Shown here piece by piece: positions 15,220-24,075 of a DNA stretch of 37,914 nt. This DNA is from CAZUSP01 sp964623505 (GTDB lineage: Bacteria > Patescibacteriota > Minisyncoccia > Minisyncoccales > UBA1441). Under the pieces are notes generated by a model. It saw only the letters and a program-made list of their open reading frames with translations, did no database searches and had not been told where the DNA came from. The stretch lies in contig CAZUSP010000003.1 of assembly GCA_964623505.1 (NCBI GenBank), positions 1 through 37,914 on the forward strand. The letters run 5' to 3'. Every line of letters starts with the position of its first letter. The stretch's first letter is position 1. The position numbers and the translations under genes were made by a program.

Positions 15220-15861
15220 ATGAATAAAAAACAAAAGATCGAACTCGCTATCATTAGCGGGCTGTTTTTGCTTGGCTTGACGGGAATATTTCTAGCTTAC
15301 CGCCAAAAACCCGAAAACCCATCTTTATCTCATCATGACCTGTTGGTGGAGCCGATGGCCTGGAGTCAAGCTGAAGAGTATCGGCTGGAGAAAGATAAAA
15401 CGGGCACTCGAGTAAGCCACCAACTGACAAGCTTTGAAATGGTCTTTCCCCCGAACTGGTCGGTGGAGATATTGTCGGATAAAGTATCTTCAGAAAATGT
15501 ATCCGTCAGGGCGCTGACCGAGGGAAGCTCTTGGGACCAGAATCAGATAATAAGAGAAGGGTGCTCCATTGATTTTGGATTTGCCTATGCTCCTTTAAGG
15601 CACCAGCTGGCGGAAGAAACTATTGCCGATCTCGGATCAGAGATTCTCAGTGGAATTGGGAAGAAAAGAGTGATCACCGTCTCCTCAACCCGCGGCATTC
15701 TGCGTTCTTCTGTCGCCCAGAATGGACATTATTTTGCCGATATCACCGCCCCGCTGAACAACTCTTATCTGCTTGACGCCTCTCTGGTTTTTTCTGAAGA
15801 CCACCGCCTCGAGTGCCAAAAACAAATTCTAGAGTTATTGGCCGAAGCCAAAATTAGATAA
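15220..15861 (+). CDS. Membrane-anchored hypothetical protein of the surface operon
   Basis: The 213-residue product has one membrane segment (about residues 6-24, IELAIISGLFLLGLTGIFL) and an exported domain of about 185 residues with two cysteines (EGCSIDFGF and LECQKQI). The domain has an EMVFPPNWSVEILSD start and a DASLVFSEDHRLECQKQILEL end, similar in shape to small extracytoplasmic domains whose ends are typed by a final dimerising helix; no family is recognised. The ATG at 15220 is preferred to a TTG three codons upstream. It ends seven bases before the 1240-residue LTD/GLUG gene, so the two are probably co-translated partners. Confidence 0.7.
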   Translation: MNKKQKIELAIISGLFLLGLTGIFLAYRQKPENPSLSHHDLLVEPMAWSQAEEYRLEKDKTGTRVSHQLTSFEMVFPPNWSVEILSDKVSSENVSVRALTEGSSWDQNQIIREGCSIDFGFAYAPLRHQLAEETIADLGSEILSGIGKKRVITVSSTRGILRSSVAQNGHYFADITAPLNNSYLLDASLVFSEDHRLECQKQILELLAEAKIR

Positions 15862-15868
15862 CCAGCTT

Positions 15869-18800
15869 ATGTTTAAAATAAAAATAATAAGCCGTGTTTT
15901 GGCTGTAATCTTGATTCTTTTCGCCGCCTTAAGCACTCAAGCCGCGGTTTCGGTCAACCTGTCGCGAACAGAGACCGTCCGACATCTCGAAAACATACAA
16001 GAGGCCCTCAGATACTCCCTCCAGGATATCTTTGTCCGAAACCAGTTCGAGCGAATCAATGAGACAGCCGCCATGGCCACCGTTACCCGGTGCATCAACT
16101 CCGAAGCCGTCACTTACTGGATGACCGAAGTTCCAGTCCAGATAATCAAGGAGGTTGTGTGGCGAACGGCCCACTTGGCCAATGCTTTAATATCCAGTAA
16201 TACCATTGCTGTTTTGATCGAATCAATTGAACAGCTGACCATCAATCAATCCAAGCGGATCATTACCGAGTGGATGAAAGAAAACAGCTTGAGAGCAGTC
16301 AGTGGCGATTTAAGAGGATTCTACGAAGATCACCGCCGGGAAAAACACCGGCCTAAAATTCAATACACGATCGTTTACCATCCTGCCGGCAAAGATCGGG
16401 GACGAGTGGTGGCTGAATTTCGCTCACCTTATTCAAGTTCTCCCCCGACCGTTACCTCGCGCACTGTTTGGGACGTCCATGCTTGGCAAAAAACTGGGCA
16501 AAAAGAAATTCCCCCGTTTATCATTAGAATAAGCGGACCGGTCCATGAAAGAAATAGCCTTTTCCGTTGGGTTGAACAACCAAAAATTTCTGTTTCTTTT
16601 CCGGCCCAAGTTCCCAATATTTCAGTTGAAAATAAAACCAGCTTCTGGCAGAAATTGTTCGGTGGAATCATTGGATGGGGCCAGGAAAAAGCAAAAGGCT
16701 TGGCTGCCCGACTGACGCCTTCTCCCCAATCCTCAGACCGGAACGAGATCATAAAGCTTCAAGACGCCGTCAAAGAACTTCGTGAAATCGTCGAGAACGG
16801 ATCTGCTCCAAAAATAGAACCTGCTTTGGATCAAAATCTGTCCAACCTAATTGGCGACCTGTCAAAGGTGACTTCCAGCTTATCTGGATTGTCGGCAGAA
16901 AGCCAGATGATTAGTAAAGAAATGGCTCAAATCGCCAAGTACAGCACCGAAATAATGAGATGGCAAGCCGAAAATGAGCAAGGTAATCCCTCGGTCGCTG
17001 CAAAACCAGCGGTTGCCGCGCCAGAAGACAATCAAGAGAAAAAACCCGAATCCAGCTCTGCTCTCTGCCAAATAAACTCCTCGTCGCCGCCGGCTCATCA
17101 TCCCGTTGTTTTGAATGAAATAGCCTGGATGGGCCGAACCACATCCGCCAACCATGAATGGATTGAACTAAGAAACATCTCCGATAAAAAGATATCGCTG
17201 GCTGGCTGGCAGCTCTTCAATCGAAATCAGAATTTGATGGTTGTTTTCGAGAAAGATAAGGCCATCGAGCCCCAAGGATATTTTCTTCTGGTAAGAACAA
17301 ACAAAGAGAACGTGCCCGAAGCCAGCCCTGACTTGATCTATCCCGGCGCCGTCAAGAATCGAGACGAAGCCATTTATCTCTTCAATGAAAAATGTTCATT
17401 AATTGACCTGGCGCAGGCCAATCCAGAATGGACGGCCGGAGACAACGGCACCAAGAGAACAATGGAAAGAAGAGATAATTTGGAGTGGCAGACCAGCTTG
17501 CTGCCCCATGGCACTCCTCGGCAAGAAAACAGCCGTGGTTATCAGGAAGCCAACTCCCCCGTCCAGTCGGTGGTCGTAAACAGGACCCCCGTTAATACCG
17601 CAACTCCGGCGAACACCGACACTCAGGCACCAACGGCTAATGCCGGACCAGACCAAATAGTCAACTATAACGAAGTTGTTGTTTTGAACGCCAGCCTGTC
17701 TGGAGATAATGTCGGCATTGTGACCTATCGCTGGGACACCAGTAATGACGGGCTTTACAACCACGTCTCGTCTAAACACACTCTGGAAATTCCAGCCGGC
17801 CATTTCTCGCCTGGACAGCATGCTATTACTTTGCAGGTAGCTGATGCCGCTGGCCACACCAACCAGGACAGCCTGATCATCACCGTTCGAGAAATCCCGC
17901 CGATTCTGATCAGCGAAGTTCAATTTCACGGAGCAACCAATCACGACGAATTTATTGAGTTCTACAACCCCCGCTCCGAAGACGTCACTCTGGACCGATG
18001 GTCAATACGTAAAAAGACCTCCGGTGGAAAGGAAAGCCCCTTAGTCAGTTCGTCTGCCTTTAAGGGCATCATTCCGGCTCATAGCCACTTCTTGGTGGCC
18101 AGCCCGCAAAAGCAAGCCGACGGGACCCCTCATTACCAAGGAGGAACCGAACCTGATTTATACTATTCCGGACAAACCTATCACTTCGCGGCCAACAATA
18201 CCATCTTGCTTTATGCGCCAAATGGAACTCTGGTGGATAAGGTCGGGTATGGTACAGCCAGTGATTATCTGGGAAGCCCTTTTCCCGATAATCCTCCTGC
18301 CGGAATGAGCTTGGGCCGTCGCTGGAACCAAGAAAACGAAAGCTATTACAATACCCGCGATAATTCATCTGATTTCGAGCATCAAGTTCCTACGCCCGGA
18401 CAAAGAAACCAGTTCTTTCCCGGCCAAGAAGAAACTGATCTCCCAGAACAAGAAGAAACTGATCTCCCAGAACAAGAAGATGTTTTCCAGGACGGCTCGG
18501 CTGAATCCCCATTTCTGCTCTCTTCTTGTCACGACCTTGTTTTAATGGAAGAGCACCTGGGAGCATTCTATCGGTTAATCAACGACATTGACTGCCAAGA
18601 AACCGAAGATTGGAATGGCGGACAAGGATTCCGACCCATTGGCTTAGTTGACGATGTTCCTTTTATCGGGCAGCTCGACGGTCAGGGATTCTCTATCACG
18701 GGAATACATCAAGAACAGACCGACGGTCATTCTGGGTTATTCAACTGGTTAAGTTATCCGGCAAGAATCATTAACCTTAACTTGAAAGAATCCTATGCCG

Positions 18801-19591
18801 TTGCCTCTGGTTTCTACTCCGGGCTTTTAACCGGAAGAGTCAGTGGCCAAAGCAGTCAAGAGCCGGTCGTCATTGAGCGAGTGACGGTCCAAGGAGAGTT
18901 GGTGACTTCTCACTCGGCCACTAACGCTCCCCAACATGCCGGCGGCCTGATAGGCGGCGCAAGCCGGATCCAGGTTACCGATTCTCATACCAACATCATC
19001 ATCACCGCCAATCAAACTGGCCGCAACGACTCTACTGTTGGCGGGATGTTCGGTCAAGTTGAGTTAGCCGTGATTAAACGATGCTCTAGCCGGGGACAAA
19101 TATCAGGGCAGAGAAACATCGGTGGATTAATCGGCAAAAGCTGGTATGATGTCGTCATCCAAGAAAGCTACTCGCAAGTTAATATTGCGGGCCACAGCTT
19201 CTTGGGCGGATTCATTGGATCGACCAAGACGCTGGTCGGGACAATAAGCGATAATTACGCTACGGGAAATGTAATCGGCTGCTCTGAATCAGGCCAAATG
19301 ATTGGAGGATTTGTGGGAGAGTCCAATCAATGGATAGATCGGTCCTATTCTATCGGCCAAGTGCGGGGAGCCGGCGCCCGTGGATTCATTGGCGGACTAC
19401 CAATAAATCGGACCAACCCCGTGCGCTCCAGCTACTATGATGTAAACACCTCCGGCCGAAGCGGAAGCAACTTTGGCGCTATCGGGCTGACAACCGTTCA
19501 GATGAAACAGCAACTCAGTTTTTCGACATGGAACTTTGAACAAATATGGCGGATTAACGACAGCTATCCATTACTGCGCCAGAATCACTGA
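15869..19591 (+). CDS. Large secreted LTD-PKD-LTD-GLUG surface protein
   Basis: The 1240-residue product has a signal peptide (1-25, ending STQAAV). Residues 30-270 form an unrecognised helical-then-beta region; 290-375 contain coiled-coil stretches (LQDAVKELREIVENG). Residues about 410-560 are a lamin-tail domain (VVLNEIAWMG, EWIELRN, LAGWQLFN). About 585-675 is a PKD domain (ANAGPDQIVNYNEVVVLNAS). About 679-850 is a second lamin-tail domain (ILISEVQFHG, EFIEFYNP). An acidic spacer with two perfect EQEETDLP repeats follows. Residues 878-1240 carry GLUG-type repeats (GGLIG, GGMFGQV, GGFIGS, GGFVGES) and the usual closing segment WNFEQIWRINDSYPLL. Such proteins are exported adhesin-like beta-helices; the ligand is unknown. 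Confidence 0.85.
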   Translation: MFKIKIISRVLAVILILFAALSTQAAVSVNLSRTETVRHLENIQEALRYSLQDIFVRNQFERINETAAMATVTRCINSEAVTYWMTEVPVQIIKEVVWRTAHLANALISSNTIAVLIESIEQLTINQSKRIITEWMKENSLRAVSGDLRGFYEDHRREKHRPKIQYTIVYHPAGKDRGRVVAEFRSPYSSSPPTVTSRTVWDVHAWQKTGQKEIPPFIIRISGPVHERNSLFRWVEQPKISVSFPAQVPNISVENKTSFWQKLFGGIIGWGQEKAKGLAARLTPSPQSSDRNEIIKLQDAVKELREIVENGSAPKIEPALDQNLSNLIGDLSKVTSSLSGLSAESQMISKEMAQIAKYSTEIMRWQAENEQGNPSVAAKPAVAAPEDNQEKKPESSSALCQINSSSPPAHHPVVLNEIAWMGRTTSANHEWIELRNISDKKISLAGWQLFNRNQNLMVVFEKDKAIEPQGYFLLVRTNKENVPEASPDLIYPGAVKNRDEAIYLFNEKCSLIDLAQANPEWTAGDNGTKRTMERRDNLEWQTSLLPHGTPRQENSRGYQEANSPVQSVVVNRTPVNTATPANTDTQAPTANAGPDQIVNYNEVVVLNASLSGDNVGIVTYRWDTSNDGLYNHVSSKHTLEIPAGHFSPGQHAITLQVADAAGHTNQDSLIITVREIPPILISEVQFHGATNHDEFIEFYNPRSEDVTLDRWSIRKKTSGGKESPLVSSSAFKGIIPAHSHFLVASPQKQADGTPHYQGGTEPDLYYSGQTYHFAANNTILLYAPNGTLVDKVGYGTASDYLGSPFPDNPPAGMSLGRRWNQENESYYNTRDNSSDFEHQVPTPGQRNQFFPGQEETDLPEQEETDLPEQEDVFQDGSAESPFLLSSCHDLVLMEEHLGAFYRLINDIDCQETEDWNGGQGFRPIGLVDDVPFIGQLDGQGFSITGIHQEQTDGHSGLFNWLSYPARIINLNLKESYAVASGFYSGLLTGRVSGQSSQEPVVIERVTVQGELVTSHSATNAPQHAGGLIGGASRIQVTDSHTNIIITANQTGRNDSTVGGMFGQVELAVIKRCSSRGQISGQRNIGGLIGKSWYDVVIQESYSQVNIAGHSFLGGFIGSTKTLVGTISDNYATGNVIGCSESGQMIGGFVGESNQWIDRSYSIGQVRGAGARGFIGGLPINRTNPVRSSYYDVNTSGRSGSNFGAIGLTTVQMKQQLSFSTWNFEQIWRINDSYPLLRQNH
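18425..18472 (+). repeat. 24-base tandem repeat, two perfect copies
   Basis: The units 18425-18448 and 18449-18472 are identical and a third partial unit follows. They encode EQEETDLP twice, an acidic spacer between the second lamin-tail domain and the GLUG region. Copy number could vary by slippage. Confidence 0.85.
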
Positions 19592-19598
19592 AACTTTT

Positions 19599-19626
19599 GA
19601 AACCCCCGCCTTCAGGCGGGGGTTTC
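19599..19626 (+). terminator. Intrinsic terminator of the surface operon
   Basis: A perfect twelve-pair stem, GAAACCCCCGCC and GGCGGGGGTTTC, with a four-base loop (TTCA) lies eight bases after the stop at 19591. The following T tract is poor (AGATTGCTTC). Confidence 0.8.
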
Positions 19627-19655
19627 AGATTGCTTCGCTAAGTGATAAGATAACG

Positions 19656-19727
19656 TAGCCCCGAGGAGAATCGAACTCCCGTTCCCAGGTTGAAAACCTG
19701 GTGTCCTGACCACTAGACGACGGGGCC
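19656..19727 (-). tRNA. tRNA-Glu (UUC anticodon)
   Basis: The minus strand folds as a standard cloverleaf: acceptor GGCCCCG/CGGGGCT, anticodon stem CCAGG/CCTGG around loop TTTTCAA (anticodon TTC), and T-arm GGGAG-TTCGATT-CTCCT. Discriminator base A is followed by CG, so CCA is not encoded and must be added by a CCA-adding enzyme. It has its own promoter, which overlaps the 5' region of tsaD on the other strand. Confidence 0.95.
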
Positions 19728-19736
19728 ATGACTCAT

Positions 19737-19764
19737 ATTCTACAAAGCCATCGATAAAAATCAA
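19737..19764 (-). promoter_or_regulatory. Promoter of tRNA-Glu
   Basis: Minus strand TTGATT (19764-19759), 16-base spacer, TAGAAT (19742-19737), with the mature tRNA beginning nine bases beyond the -10 box. It lies entirely in the 43-base gap before tsaD, so the divergent tsaD promoter must overlap it. Confidence 0.65.
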
Positions 19765-19770
19765 GCTAAA

Positions 19771-20952
19771 ATGAAGATACTTGGCATTGAAACCTCATGC
19801 GATGAGACCGCCTTGTCTGTTCTGACGATGAAAGGCCGCTTTCCCGACATTGAGATAGAAACATTAAGCAACATCGTGTCTTCACAGACCGAGGTCCACC
19901 GCCCCTGGGGCGGAATCGTTCCCAATCTAGCTCGTCGAGAGCACCAGAGGAATTTGGTTCCCCTGTTGAAAAAGACTTTAAAGGAATCCAAATCTGTCCA
20001 TAGCCAGTATCGATGGCCGTTAACAAAACAAGAAAAGAATATCATAAAACAAGTTCTGGGGCGAGAAAAAAACCTCGGCCGAAAACTAAAATTCTTTCTG
20101 CATCGGTATGGCCGGCCGGATCTAGACCTGATTGCCGTTACTGTCGGCCCGGGACTAGAGCCAGCCCTCTGGATTGGGACCAACTTGGCCCTCGCTCTAT
20201 CCAAGATATGGGGCGTGCCCATAATACCAGTTGACCACATTGAAGCCCATATCATGGCCAACTGGCTGACATTTCCTAAACCAGAAAGATGGCCCATGGT
20301 CGCCCTGGTCGTTTCCGGCGGCCACACCGAACTGGTCTTGATGAACGGTCCCGGTTCTTACGAGATAATCGGACAGACTCGGGATGATGCCGCTGGTGAG
20401 TGTTTTGATAAGGCCGCTCGAGTTCTGGAATTGGGCTATCCCGGTGGACCGGCTATCTCTGAACTGGCCACTCGGTGGCGACAAACAGATCAAGCCCATG
20501 TACCGGAACAAATAAAACAAATAACTCTTCCCCGACCAATGATCCAGTCCCCTGACTACAACTTTAGCTTCTCGGGGTTGAAAACAGCCGTTCTCTATCG
20601 CCACCAAAGATACCCACAACAACTAAAAAACTCTCCTTTCTACCGGTTGAAAATGGCCGCCGAAATCGAAGAGGCCATCACTGATGTTTTGGTCGCCAAA
20701 ACCATAAAGGCCGCCCAAGACCATAGGGCCCAAACCATACTCCTGGGGGGCGGGGTGGCCGCCAATGGGTGGTTGCGGCTTAATTTAGAAAAAGAAGTCA
20801 AAAGGATCGGGCGCTCTTTCTTTGTTCCTCCGGCCGATCTTTGCACTGACAATGCCGCCATCATTGCTCTGACTGGAGCCATCCACTCAAAAAAAGCACG
20901 ATTATTTGATACAATTGAAGTTAAGGCTAATCTTAATCTAAATAATGGATAA
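19771..20952 (+). CDS. tsaD: tRNA N6-adenosine threonylcarbamoyltransferase TsaD
   Basis: The 393-residue product begins MKILGIETSCDETALSVL, the ASKHA signature of the Kae1/Qri7/YgjD family. The metal site HIEAH is at about 156-160, followed by VSGGHTELVLM, AGECFDKAARVLELGYPGGP, the FSFSGLKTAV stretch and the closing GGGVAANGWLR and CTDNAAIIA. It transfers threonylcarbamoyl to A37 of tRNAs reading ANN codons, in a complex with TsaB and TsaE, which are not in this window. An insertion of about 40 residues after residue 70 (KESKSVHSQYRWPLTKQEKN) makes it longer than E. coli TsaD (337). Its last eight bases overlap valS. Confidence 0.95.
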   Translation: MKILGIETSCDETALSVLTMKGRFPDIEIETLSNIVSSQTEVHRPWGGIVPNLARREHQRNLVPLLKKTLKESKSVHSQYRWPLTKQEKNIIKQVLGREKNLGRKLKFFLHRYGRPDLDLIAVTVGPGLEPALWIGTNLALALSKIWGVPIIPVDHIEAHIMANWLTFPKPERWPMVALVVSGGHTELVLMNGPGSYEIIGQTRDDAAGECFDKAARVLELGYPGGPAISELATRWRQTDQAHVPEQIKQITLPRPMIQSPDYNFSFSGLKTAVLYRHQRYPQQLKNSPFYRLKMAAEIEEAITDVLVAKTIKAAQDHRAQTILLGGGVAANGWLRLNLEKEVKRIGRSFFVPPADLCTDNAAIIALTGAIHSKKARLFDTIEVKANLNLNNG

Positions 20953-22996
20953 ACGTTTTAATTTCCGAGAAGCTGAACCCAGAATATATCAAAAATGGGA
21001 AGAGGGTGGTTATTTCAATCCCGACAAATTACCCGGTAAAAGAAAAAGAACCTTCACCGTTGTTATCCCCCCGCCGAATATAACCGGCTCTCTGCACATG
21101 GGTCACGCTCTTAATGCCGCCGTTCAGGATGCCGTTGTTCGTCGGCAAAGAATGATGGGCGATCGAACTCTTTGGCTGCCGGGTTTTGATCACGCCGGAA
21201 TCGCCACCCAGAATGTGATTGAAAAGAAGCTATGGAAAGAAAAGAATTTGACCCGATTCGATCTGGGCAAACAAGAATTCATCAGAGAGATCTGGCGGTG
21301 GAAAGAGGAATATCAGGAAATAATCACCGGGCAGCTGAAAAAGATCGGAGCCTCCTGCGACTGGTCCCGCACCAGATTCACCCTGGATCAAGATTATAGT
21401 CAGGCCGTTCAAAAAGCTTTCCATCATTATTATCAAAAAGGATGGATTTATCGCAAAGAAAGAATCGTTAACTGGTGCCCCCGCTGCGGAACCGCCCTTT
21501 CCGATCTGGAACTGGAGCATCAACCCGAGAAAACTCATCTTTGGTATATAAAGTACCCATTAAATGACCATCGCCATCTGACCATCGCCACCACCCGCCC
21601 CGAAACAATGTTCGGCGACCTGGCCGTAGCCGTCAACCCGAAAGATAGACGCTATCAAGAGCTCATCGGTCAAAAAGTCAACCTCCCTTTAACCGATCAA
21701 CATATTCCGATTATTGCCGATGAAATGATCGATCCTGAATTTGGAACCGGTGCCTTAAAATTAACTCCGTCCCACGATCCAATAGACGCTGAGATTGGCG
21801 AGCGTCACCAGCTTGGCTTAAAGACGGTCATTTCTCCCGAAGGAAAGTTAAATGACCTGGTTCCGGAAGCATATCGCCAGCTGACTCTAGCCGAAGCGAG
21901 GAAAAAGATAGTTGCCGATCTTTCCGCCCTAGAGTTGATAGATAAGATCGAGGATTATGAACACGATGTTCCGATCTGTGAAAGATGCCGAACAAAGGTT
22001 GAAACCGTCCCTTCCGAACAGTGGTTTTTAAAAATGGAACATCTGGCTAAAATGGCCGCTGAACCAGTTCGGTCCGGCCAGATAAAATTTCATCCCGGTC
22101 GATGGAAAAAGGTTTATTTGAGCTGGCTGGACAACGTTCAGGACTGGTGTCTTTCAAGACAGATATGGTGGGGGCATCCTATCCCGCTGGAAAACGAAGA
22201 AGATGTTCTTGATACCTGGTTCAGCTCGGCCCTCTGGCCAATAGCGACCATGGGCTGGCCCGATGAGACCGATGATCTAAAAAAATTCTATCCAACGAAT
22301 TTTCTTTCAACCGCGACCGAGATAATAAATCTCTGGGTTGCACGGATGATCTTTTCTGGTCTAGAGTTCAAACAAAAGATACCTTTCTCCGAGGTCTACT
22401 TCCATCCAACTATATTGGACAAAAAAGGAAAAAGAATGAGCAAATCTTTGGGCACCGGCGTGGACCCGCTTGACCTGATATCTCGGTATGGAGCTGATGC
22501 CACTCGCTTTGGCCTTCTTTGGCAAACCGGTTCAAGCCGCCAAGATATAAGATTCGGCGAAGAAGACATCGCCATGGGTCAGAAATTCACGACTAAGATC
22601 TGGAATGCTTCCCGGTTCATCATCAGCCAGGCTGAAAAACATGAAGCTGGTTTAATCAGCCTCAAGAACAATCAAGAATCAGAGATCGTCTCTAAAACAA
22701 AACAAATGATCGCTACCGTTGATCGCCTAATGGATCGGTATCGCTTTGATCAATCTGCTCAAACCATCTATCACTTTTTCTGGCATGATTTTTGCGACCA
22801 GTATTTAGAACAGGCGAAAGCCAAAATAGATGAACCAGGGACCAGAATGACAACACTAAATGATCTGTTTTATGTGCTGACCAGCACCTTGAAGCTCTTA
22901 CACCCATTTATGCCATTTGTCACCGAAGAAATATATCAAAAGCTGCCTTTAGCCGAAAAAAAAGATTCCCTGATGATTGAAACCTGGCCCGATTAA
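20945..22996 (+). CDS. valS: Valyl-tRNA synthetase, unusually short form
   Basis: The 683-residue product has the class I features of ValRS: HMGH around residues 52-55 (PPPNITGSLHMGHALN), KRMSKS around 497-502, and the editing domain TTRPETMFGDLAVAVNP with GTGALKLTPSHDPIDAE. It charges tRNA-Val and edits Thr. Bacterial ValRS is usually 860-950 residues. Two parts are missing. The segment between WWGHPIP and EDVLDTWFSS is cut to four or so residues. The protein also stops just after HPFMPFVTEEIYQKLP and ETWPD, so the C-terminal tail and coiled-coil arm are absent. The ATG overlaps the tsaD stop by eight bases. Catalytic motifs are intact, so it should be functional. Confidence 0.95.
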   Translation: MDKRFNFREAEPRIYQKWEEGGYFNPDKLPGKRKRTFTVVIPPPNITGSLHMGHALNAAVQDAVVRRQRMMGDRTLWLPGFDHAGIATQNVIEKKLWKEKNLTRFDLGKQEFIREIWRWKEEYQEIITGQLKKIGASCDWSRTRFTLDQDYSQAVQKAFHHYYQKGWIYRKERIVNWCPRCGTALSDLELEHQPEKTHLWYIKYPLNDHRHLTIATTRPETMFGDLAVAVNPKDRRYQELIGQKVNLPLTDQHIPIIADEMIDPEFGTGALKLTPSHDPIDAEIGERHQLGLKTVISPEGKLNDLVPEAYRQLTLAEARKKIVADLSALELIDKIEDYEHDVPICERCRTKVETVPSEQWFLKMEHLAKMAAEPVRSGQIKFHPGRWKKVYLSWLDNVQDWCLSRQIWWGHPIPLENEEDVLDTWFSSALWPIATMGWPDETDDLKKFYPTNFLSTATEIINLWVARMIFSGLEFKQKIPFSEVYFHPTILDKKGKRMSKSLGTGVDPLDLISRYGADATRFGLLWQTGSSRQDIRFGEEDIAMGQKFTTKIWNASRFIISQAEKHEAGLISLKNNQESEIVSKTKQMIATVDRLMDRYRFDQSAQTIYHFFWHDFCDQYLEQAKAKIDEPGTRMTTLNDLFYVLTSTLKLLHPFMPFVTEEIYQKLPLAEKKDSLMIETWPD

Positions 22997-22997
22997 T

Positions 22998-23681
22998 ATG
23001 TCCTTCTTTCTCTTGCTTATCTTTGCCCTAATGCCATCGTTCATCTGGCTTTGGTTTTTTTTACAAAGAGACCGCGACCCTGAACCTCGCTGGATGTTGA
23101 TCAAGGTTTTTCTCTTAGGGGCTTTAATGGTTGTTCCGGCAATCGGTTTTCAATCGGTGCTCGCATTCATTCCGCTGATTTTCATCATATCACTGATCCT
23201 GTCAGCCTTAATCGAAGAAGTAGTTAAATATTGGGCAAGTCGGACAGTTCTCCGTTCTCCGGAATTTGACGAGCCGGTGGATGCCATGATTTATATGATC
23301 ACCGCCGGGCTAGGATTCGCCGCGGCTGAAAATCTTCTGCTGTTGATCGGACCAATGGTCGGAACTATTTCCGATGCAATCGGTATTAGTATTTTGAGAT
23401 TTTTAACGGCCACTTTTATCCATGCCCTGGCCCCGGGTCTTTGGGGATATTTTATTGCCCGACAAAGATTCCAAAACAAGAAGTGCTTCTGGTGGGGACT
23501 AATCGCCGCCACGGCCGTTCATGCCGTCTATAATTTGGCCATCTTTGGCTTAAGCGACCGGATGGACAATCAGCCCTATTTGATTTATGCTTTATTGCTG
23601 ATCGTTCCCTTAGGAATTGGCATCTTAGAAGTGGTTGTCTTTACCCGATTAAAAAAAATAAAACATCAAGAAAATGATTAA
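22998..23681 (+). CDS. PrsW-family intramembrane metalloprotease
   Basis: The 227-residue product has about seven hydrophobic segments and the PrsW motifs in order: ALIEEVVKYWASR (the paired glutamates), DAMIYMITAGLGFAAAEN, FIHALAPGLWGYFIAR, and AAVHAVYNLAIF. In Bacillus subtilis PrsW cleaves the anti-sigma factor RsiW; substrates of other members are mostly unknown. The ATG at 22998, one base after the valS stop, is preferred to a TTG inside valS because it opens directly with the membrane segment MSFFLLLIF. Eight bases overlap the next gene. Confidence 0.88.
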   Translation: MSFFLLLIFALMPSFIWLWFFLQRDRDPEPRWMLIKVFLLGALMVVPAIGFQSVLAFIPLIFIISLILSALIEEVVKYWASRTVLRSPEFDEPVDAMIYMITAGLGFAAAENLLLLIGPMVGTISDAIGISILRFLTATFIHALAPGLWGYFIARQRFQNKKCFWWGLIAATAVHAVYNLAIFGLSDRMDNQPYLIYALLLIVPLGIGILEVVVFTRLKKIKHQEND

Positions 23682-24042
23682 GAAAACAACTCCAAAAAAA
23701 GAAAAACAATGGCTGGAATCAGAAGGAAAGCTGGTTATTGATGTCATTGAACACAAGGACTATTATCTAGTCCAATCAGCCATTGCCGGCATTGAGACCA
23801 AGAACTTGGAGATCGTTTTCAAAAATAATATGCTTTCTGTCAAAGGTCACCGCCCAAAGCCGTCGTCAGATAATGGCACCTATCTTCTCCAAGAATGCTA
23901 TTGGGGACCATTCTCTCGTCAGATATCTTTAGATGAAAGCGTTGATCCTGGCCGGATCAAGGCTTCAATCAAAGACGGAATTTTGATCATCAAAGTCCCC
24001 CGCCTGCCTCAAGAAAAGCAGAAAATCGAGGTCAAGAAATAA
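23674..24042 (+). CDS. Small heat shock protein Hsp20-like, copy 2 (short, divergent)
   Basis: The 122-residue product is nearly only an alpha-crystallin domain: LVIDVIEHKDYYLVQSAIAG, LEIVFKNNMLSVKGHRP, ECYWGPFSRQISL, and IKASIKDGILIIKVPRL, ending in a KIEVKK anchor. The long N-terminal arm and GRS-like region of copy 1 (13845-14333) are missing, and the two are only distantly similar. Lack of an arm may limit oligomer size. It overlaps prsW by eight bases and is the last gene of the tsaD operon, so it is probably expressed with housekeeping genes, unlike the monocistronic copy 1. Confidence 0.88.
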   Translation: MIKKTTPKKEKQWLESEGKLVIDVIEHKDYYLVQSAIAGIETKNLEIVFKNNMLSVKGHRPKPSSDNGTYLLQECYWGPFSRQISLDESVDPGRIKASIKDGILIIKVPRLPQEKQKIEVKK

Positions 24043-24043
24043 C

Positions 24044-24071
24044 AAAACCCCCCGGTTAAGGGAGGGTTTTT
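24044..24071 (+). terminator. Bidirectional terminator between convergent genes
   Basis: AAAACCCCCC pairs with GGGAGGGTTTT across a short loop with one mismatch and ends in TTTTT. It lies between the hsp20 copy 2 stop at 24042 and the pilin gene stop at 24076 and has T tracts in both directions. Confidence 0.75.
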
Positions 24072-24075
24072 CTAC

